Below are positions 59,442 through 64,000 of a stretch of 64,000 bases of DNA, one piece after another. A program made the position numbers and the translations under genes. The notes beneath the pieces were generated by a model. That model was given only the letters and a program-made list of their open reading frames with translations, was not told the origin of the DNA and made no database searches. The first letter of the stretch is position 1. Every line of letters starts with the position of its first letter. Source of the DNA: Mycobacterium sp. Aquia_213 (GTDB lineage Bacteria; Actinomycetota; Actinomycetes; Mycobacteriales; Mycobacteriaceae); the NCBI RefSeq assembly GCF_026625985.1, contig NZ_CP113116.1:3038001-3102000 (forward strand), read 5' to 3'.

Positions 59442-60565
59442 TCCGGTGCCCAACGCGACACCGGGACGAACTCCGTCGGGTTCGGCGACACCAGCGCCGA
59501 AAGTTTTTTGAGGCAGACGGACGGATCGACGTCGTCAAGGTCGATCCCGGCGAAGGTGTCAGCGTCAACCCGCGCGCTGATCAAGCACGGCCGAATCCGT
59601 TGACCCGTATTCGGATCCATCGTTTCGACCACCCCGTTGAAGATCACCACCTCGCATTGGCGCTCGCCGTCGAACGCGAAGACGGTCGCCAAAGATAGCA
59701 GTGTGAGCTGCGCAATGGTACTGGCGTACAGGGCTTTTACCTGCCCCGCCGGTCGCGGGGTCTCGACAACCGTCTCGCGGCTCTTGACGTACCGGTACGT
59801 CTTGGCAGTCGGGACGACACCGGCGCCGGGCAGTTCATATTCGATCACCAATTGGCGTGCTGCCGAGACATATTCGACGGCAAGCTTGGGGGTGATGCCG
59901 CGTGGCAACGGTATAGCCGCCAAGACGGATTCGACGCGGTTGGCAAACTCGGCCGGAGCCGACGGCGACGCGTCCGGCAGTTGCCGCAATCCCGTCCGAA
60001 GCAGCTCGGTCAGCGCCGCCACCTGGGATTCGATTTTCGCGTTCTGCCGGTCCACCTGAGCGGCCACGCCGTCGAGGTTGTAGATTTCGCTTTCCAGGAC
60101 AACGCCTTTGGGCCAGCAGCTCAGCTGCCTTTCGCGCTGGCGTGCCAGCTCGGCGGCCTTGGTCCTCGCTTCGGCCGCCTGCATCGCCGCATAGAGAGCC
60201 TTGGTCGTCTCGAGTTCTTTCAGTCGCTGTTGTTCGCGCACCGGGTGCCGGCGGCGGGCCAGCTGATATTGATAGCGGGCCTGCCCCAGCTGCCGTTCGG
60301 CATCGGGCAATCGGTCGTAGGCCGGCGGCTGTACGAAGTCCGCCAGCCGGGGCAACGGTTCAGCGATCTCCAAGTAGCGGATCCGCATTTCGCAGGCTTC
60401 GGCGTTTCCGCGGGCTTTGCTGACGGTGTAGTACTTCTCCAGCATCCGGCACGCCGACTCCCAGTTCTCGATGCTCGTTCGCTGCGAGGAGCGCCACAGG
60501 TTCCAGAGCGCGTGGTACGCCTCCAGTTCGGCGGCACGACGCTGGCCGTCGTCGAATGGCCCCAT
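59432..60565 (-). CDS. Coiled-coil protein resembling the N-terminal part of Mrr-like restriction proteins
   Basis: This 377-residue soluble protein has a helical, charge-rich first half (about 85-190: LRQ- and EAR-rich, coiled-coil-like) and a conserved second half. PTAKTYRYVKSRETVVETPRP, AQLTLLSLATVFAFDGE, ETMDPNTGQRIRPCLIS and VDPSVCLKKLSALVSPNP are blocks I associate with actinobacterial proteins that carry a C-terminal Mrr-type endonuclease. That domain is absent here, and the protein stops after the conserved block. The gene is convergent with, and overlaps, the kinase gene. A defence or stress role is possible but unproven. Confidence 0.7.
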   Translation of the reverse strand: MGPFDDGQRRAAELEAYHALWNLWRSSQRTSIENWESACRMLEKYYTVSKARGNAEACEMRIRYLEIAEPLPRLADFVQPPAYDRLPDAERQLGQARYQYQLARRRHPVREQQRLKELETTKALYAAMQAAEARTKAAELARQRERQLSCWPKGVVLESEIYNLDGVAAQVDRQNAKIESQVAALTELLRTGLRQLPDASPSAPAEFANRVESVLAAIPLPRGITPKLAVEYVSAARQLVIEYELPGAGVVPTAKTYRYVKSRETVVETPRPAGQVKALYASTIAQLTLLSLATVFAFDGERQCEVVIFNGVVETMDPNTGQRIRPCLISARVDADTFAGIDLDDVDPSVCLKKLSALVSPNPTEFVPVSRWAPDQP

Positions 60566-60660
60566 GCTCTCCCCTGACCGGGTGACTTCCGTCCCTTCAG
60601 AACTTAACGCGTCAGGTGCGGCATGTGCAGCGGGGCGCTGTCAGGGACGTGGGGAGTCGC

Positions 60661-60717
60661 CGGGCGTGGGAGCCTCGGATTATCAAGCTCCGCGAGCGCG
60701 GTCGACCCCCACGCCCG
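60661..60717 (-). terminator. Candidate terminator hairpin after glutamine synthetase
   Basis: CGGGCGTGGG (60661-60670) and CCCACGCCCG (60708-60717) form a perfect 10-bp stem with a 37-base loop, 9 bases after the type III glutamine synthetase stop on the minus strand. There is no U tract, as is common in mycobacteria. Confidence 0.45.
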
Positions 60718-60726
60718 ACGACGGAC

Positions 60727-62904
60727 TCAGAGGATGTAAAGCATCTCCTGGTAGGTGGGCAGCGGCCACAAGTCGTCGGCGACAACGGCTTCCAGCGCGT
60801 CGGCGGCGGTACGCACCGCTTCCATCGCCGGCAGCAGCGACTCTTGGGCATGCGTGGCCTCGTCGAGTGCCGATTCCGCCGAGTGATCCGACAGGGCTGA
60901 CTTCAGCGAGGCCAGGCCCGCCGCCAGATCGGCGATTGGGGTCGAAACCGACTCCAACACAGCAGTGTTCGGCTCCACACCGGCCTTCTTCAAAGCGGCG
61001 ACGTTCTGCGCGAGCTCGGTCTGGTAGCGCATGGCGGCGGGCAGGATGACGGTCGTCCCGAGCTCCAACGCCAGCTTGGCCTCGACCGCAATGGTCAGGG
61101 CGTACTGCTCGAGACGCACCTCGTAGCGGCTGTGCAGCTCGCGTTCGTTGAACACACCGTATTTCGCGAAGAGTTCGATCGCGTCCGGTTTGATCAGCTC
61201 CGGAATGGCGTCCAGGGTGGTCTTCAGGTTCGGCAGGCCGCGCTCGGCCGCCTCGGTCTGCCAGTTCTCCGAGTAGCCGTCGCCGTTGAACACCACCGCA
61301 CCGTGCTCGGTGATGACCTCGGTGAGCAGCTTCTGCACCGCGCTGTCGAAGTCCTCACCGTCGCCGACGGCCTGCTCAAGCACGCTGGCCATGTAGTCCA
61401 ACGAGTCCGCCATGATCGTGTTGAGCACGATCAACGGCACCGCAACCGTCTGCCCGGAGCCGGGCGCACGGAACTCGAACCTGTTGCCGGTGAACGCGAA
61501 CGGGCTGGTCCGGTTGCGGTCGCCCGCGTCCGTCGGCAGATGGGGCAGGGTGTCGACACCAATGATCATGGTGCCCTTGCCCTTCGACGAGGTGGCAGCA
61601 CCCTTGGCGATCTGGTCGAACACGTCGGCGAGCTGTTCACCGAGGAAGATCGAGATGATCGCGGGCGGCGCCTCGTTCGCACCCAGTCGGTGGTCGTTGG
61701 TGGCCGACGCGACCGACACCCGCAGCAACCCCGAGAACTTGTGCACGGCGCGGATCACCGCGGCGCAGAACACCAGGAACTGGGCGTTCTCGTGCGGAGT
61801 GTCGCCCGGGACCAACAGCGAACCCAGCTCGGAGTTGCCCAACGAGAAGTTGACATGCTTGCCCGACCCGTTGACGCCGGCAAACGGCTTCTCGTGGAAC
61901 AGGCATTCCATGCCGTGCTTCTTGGCGATCGTCTTGAAGATCGTCATCAGCAACTGCTGGTGGTCGGAGGCGATATTGGCGCGCTCGAACATCGGCGCGA
62001 TCTCGAACTGACCGGGGGCCACCTCGTTGTGCCGGGTCTTGGCGGGAATGCCGAGCTTGAACAGCTCCCGCTCGGTGTCCATCATGAAGCCGAGGACACG
62101 CTCGGGCACCGCGCCGAAGTAGTGGTCGTCAAACTCCTGGCCCTTGGGCGGCTTGGCGCCGAACAGCGTGCGACCCGCGTTGACCAGGTCCGGACGCGCG
62201 AGGAAGAAGTGCCGGTCGACCAGGAAGTACTCCTGCTCCGGTCCGCAGAACGAGACGACGTGGTTCAAGTCCTTATGGCCGAACAGCGTCAGGATGCGCT
62301 CGGCATGCGCACCCATCGCCTGCTGGCTGCGCAGCAGTGGCGTCTTGTAGTCCAGTGCCTCACCGGTCATCGAGACGAAAACCGTCGGAATGCACAGCGT
62401 GTTGCCGTTCGGGTTCTCCAGAATGTAGGCCGGGCTGGTGGCGTCCCAGCCGGTGTAGCCGCGCGCCTCGAAGGTGCTCCGCAGCCCGCCGGACGGGAAG
62501 CTGGAGGCGTCGGGCTCACCCTGAATCAGGGTCTTGCCGGCGAACTCCGCGAGCGTGGTCCCGTCGCCGACGGGATCCAGGAAGCTGTCATGCTTCTCGG
62601 CGGTCAGGCCGGTCATCGGGTAGAAGACATGGGCGTAGTGGGTGGCACCCTTCTCCAGTGCCCAGTCCTTCATGGCTATCGCGACGGCGTCGGCAACCGT
62701 GGGGTCGAGCTTGGTGCCTTTTTCGATGGTCGCAACGATGGACTTGTACAACGCCTTAGGAAGCCGTGCCTGCATTTCAGCCTTGGTGAAGACGTTGGAT
62801 CCGAAGACCTCGCCGGGGGCCTCACCAGGTACAAAACTGATAGCCGGGGGGACGTATGCCTCGACGTTATTGATCGCCTGCAGGCGTACTGCGTTTCCGC
62901 TCAA
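60727..62904 (-). CDS. glnN: Type III glutamine synthetase
   Basis: This 725-residue protein is the large type III glutamine synthetase, much longer than GlnA (about 478 residues). Marks are FGSNVFTKAEMQARLPK, GGLRSTFEARGYTGWD, the substrate/metal block FCGPEQEYFLVD, RHNEVAPGQFEIAP, NGSGKHVNFSLG, NDHRLGANEAPPAI and NRTSPFAFTGNRFEFRAPGS. It condenses ammonia and glutamate with ATP. The last 100 residues are an additional C-terminal helical region. Start ATG 62904 gives MSGNAVRLQAINNVEAYVPP. It stands alone between the coiled-coil gene and the sulfate transporter. It is probably a second, nitrogen-scavenging synthetase beside GlnA1. Confidence 0.96.
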   Translation of the reverse strand: MSGNAVRLQAINNVEAYVPPAISFVPGEAPGEVFGSNVFTKAEMQARLPKALYKSIVATIEKGTKLDPTVADAVAIAMKDWALEKGATHYAHVFYPMTGLTAEKHDSFLDPVGDGTTLAEFAGKTLIQGEPDASSFPSGGLRSTFEARGYTGWDATSPAYILENPNGNTLCIPTVFVSMTGEALDYKTPLLRSQQAMGAHAERILTLFGHKDLNHVVSFCGPEQEYFLVDRHFFLARPDLVNAGRTLFGAKPPKGQEFDDHYFGAVPERVLGFMMDTERELFKLGIPAKTRHNEVAPGQFEIAPMFERANIASDHQQLLMTIFKTIAKKHGMECLFHEKPFAGVNGSGKHVNFSLGNSELGSLLVPGDTPHENAQFLVFCAAVIRAVHKFSGLLRVSVASATNDHRLGANEAPPAIISIFLGEQLADVFDQIAKGAATSSKGKGTMIIGVDTLPHLPTDAGDRNRTSPFAFTGNRFEFRAPGSGQTVAVPLIVLNTIMADSLDYMASVLEQAVGDGEDFDSAVQKLLTEVITEHGAVVFNGDGYSENWQTEAAERGLPNLKTTLDAIPELIKPDAIELFAKYGVFNERELHSRYEVRLEQYALTIAVEAKLALELGTTVILPAAMRYQTELAQNVAALKKAGVEPNTAVLESVSTPIADLAAGLASLKSALSDHSAESALDEATHAQESLLPAMEAVRTAADALEAVVADDLWPLPTYQEMLYIL

Positions 62905-63044
62905 TGGAGTTTCCTATCGCTGAGGGGGGTCAACGACCGTCCCTTGCGGGAAGGTGGACCGGCCCCACCCTAGGAACATTCGATTCCGAACTTGTTACGC
63001 GCGCGTCAACGATGCGCTTCAAGCAGGGCGAGAATGAGACGACG

Positions 63045-63863
63045 TCAGGCCGCGGCGTGGGCCCGCTTCCGGCGCACCAGCAGGGTCGTTTTGACGATCA
63101 GGAACACCACCGCCACCCCCATGAGCAGCGTGGAGAGCGCATAGGCGCCGTACTCGGCGCCGCGGGCGTAGCGATCGTTCACCAGCAGCGTCAGTGTTTG
63201 CGACTCCCCCGGCAGGTTCGACGACACCATGATGACCCCGCCGAATTCCCCGAGCGTGCGTGCGGTGGTCAGCACCGTGCCGTAGATCAGGCCCCATTTG
63301 ATGGTCGGCAAAGTGATCCGCCAAAACGTCTGCCACGGGCCCGAACCCAGCGTCGCCGCTGCCTGTTCCTGCTCGGTCCCCACCTCCTGCAGCACCGGTT
63401 GGACCTCGCGCACCACGAACGGCAGGGTGACGAAGATGCTGACGAGGATGAGGCCGGGCAAGCCGAAGATGACCTTGATTCCGAAATCGTTCTCCACGAA
63501 GCCCAGCGCACCCGCCGATCCCCACAGCAGGATCAATGCGACACCCACGATGATGGGCGATACCGCAAAGGGCAGGTCGACGACCGCCTGCAGCGCGGCC
63601 CTACCGCGGAACCGGCTGCGGGCAAGCAACAATGACGTGAGAACACCGAAGACGACGTTGAGTGGGACCACAACGGCGACCACCAGAAGCGACAGGTGCA
63701 GCGCCGAGATCGCCGCCGGCGTGGTGATCCATGCGTAGAACTGGCCAAGCCCGGGCTCGAACGTCCGCCACAGGATGATCGACACCGGCACGATCAGCAT
63801 CACGCCGATGTACGCCAGCGTCACGGATCGGGTGAGGTAGCGGGCCCACGATGACGACGTCAC
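63045..63863 (-). CDS. cysW: Sulfate ABC transporter permease CysW
   Basis: This 272-residue inner-membrane permease has about six helices. The binding-protein-dependent transport loop that contacts the ATPase is EQEQAAATLGSGPWQTFWRITLPTIKWGLIYGTVLTTARTLGEFG in substance; its core EAA motif is AAATLG followed by LPTIKWG. The N-terminus RSVTLAYIGVMLIVPVSIIL and length match M. tuberculosis CysW. GTG 63863 overlaps the CysT stop (GTGA), showing a coupled cysT-cysW order; the ATPase CysA gene would be expected next but is not found downstream in the window, where the glutamine synthetase follows. It imports sulfate or thiosulfate. Confidence 0.93.
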   Translation of the reverse strand: MTSSSWARYLTRSVTLAYIGVMLIVPVSIILWRTFEPGLGQFYAWITTPAAISALHLSLLVVAVVVPLNVVFGVLTSLLLARSRFRGRAALQAVVDLPFAVSPIIVGVALILLWGSAGALGFVENDFGIKVIFGLPGLILVSIFVTLPFVVREVQPVLQEVGTEQEQAAATLGSGPWQTFWRITLPTIKWGLIYGTVLTTARTLGEFGGVIMVSSNLPGESQTLTLLVNDRYARGAEYGAYALSTLLMGVAVVFLIVKTTLLVRRKRAHAAA

Positions 63864-64000
63864 GCGGCCTTTTCCTCACGTTTGGCCGTGCGCCCGCCCA
63901 CGATCCGCAACAGCACCAGCACGGTAAACGAGATCGATAGCAGCACAATAGATATAGCGGCCGCGCCGGTGCGGTCGTCATTCTCGATCAAGGAGCGTAT
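63860..64000 (-). CDS. cysT: Sulfate ABC transporter permease CysT, C-terminal end only
   Basis: The last 46 codons run in from the right edge: IRSLIENDDRTGAAAISIVL, then a hydrophobic helix (LSISFTVLVLLRIVGG) and a basic tail ending KREEKAA. This is the end of the CysT/CysU permease that pairs with CysW. The TGA at 63860 overlaps the cysW start. The rest of the gene, and probably the sulfate-binding protein, lies outside the window. Confidence 0.9.
   Translation of the reverse strand: MRSLIENDDRTGAAAISIVLLSISFTVLVLLRIVGGRTAKREEKAA

Noticed and set aside
61132..62973. Plus-strand ORF of 613 codons opposite type III glutamine synthetase
   Set aside because: It is Arg/Val/Gln-rich antisense translation of a strongly conserved gene, without recognisable motifs or a good start.
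1..64000. CRISPR arrays, transposases, integrases, prophage or plasmid genes
   Set aside because: No regularly spaced repeats, no DDE transposase or integrase-like protein and no phage structural gene were seen. The accessory genes give no direct sign of a mobile element.

Overview
The window is high-GC DNA from an actinobacterium, almost certainly a non-tuberculous mycobacterium. Many products read as close relatives of Mycobacterium tuberculosis proteins: an Rv1747-type FHA/ABC exporter, PknE, an Rv2565-type patatin, an Rv3239c-type MFS/patatin fusion, FadD9-type carboxylic acid reductase, KshA, KstD and the Hsa enzymes. F420-type luciferase-like oxidoreductases and mycofactocin-type SDRs also fit. 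Names rest on motifs and remembered family sequences, because no search could be run. I saw no rRNA, tRNA, CRISPR array, transposase or phage gene.

Layout. 1-8006: two FadE-type acyl-CoA dehydrogenases (one cut by the window edge), a TetR gene overlapping a diiron-like protein, a 54-aa protein, the FHA/ABC exporter, an SDR and an isoprenylcysteine methyltransferase-like membrane protein. 8193-26058: a catabolic region with a molybdopterin oxidoreductase, a split-barrel flavin/F420 protein, two SnoaL/NTF2-fold proteins, an HsaD-like C-C hydrolase, SDRs (one a deletion pseudogene), a Baeyer-Villiger monooxygenase, a 2Fe-2S ferredoxin, HsaA-like and HsaC-like enzymes, two KstD-family flavoproteins, a KshA-like Rieske oxygenase, and IclR and PadR regulators. 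Together these match every ring-A/B opening step of steroid catabolism and look like a second, separately regulated steroid or polycyclic degradation cluster.

26202-44698: a redox-rich region with three luciferase-like (F420) oxidoreductases, an old-yellow-enzyme homologue lacking a usual active-site His, a complete carboxylic acid reductase, membrane proteins, a C39-like lipoprotein, an FAD oxidoreductase preceded by a tiny coupled ORF, a zinc metallopeptidase, a three-subunit molybdenum aldehyde dehydrogenase of PaoABC type, a flavin reductase, a RibD-C reductase and an SRPBCC protein.

45056-60565: a signalling island. It has PknE, a receiver-linked class III cyclase divergent from a histidine kinase and a lone receiver, a cyclic-nucleotide-binding patatin, an FHA-linked cyclase beside an MFS/cNMP-binding/patatin fusion, a second PknE-like kinase, and a coiled-coil protein convergent with it. 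Phosphorylation, cyclic-nucleotide synthesis, cyclic-nucleotide sensing and lipid hydrolysis are thus encoded side by side.

60727-64000: type III glutamine synthetase and the end of a sulfate ABC transporter operon (CysW, and the C-terminus of CysT at the edge).
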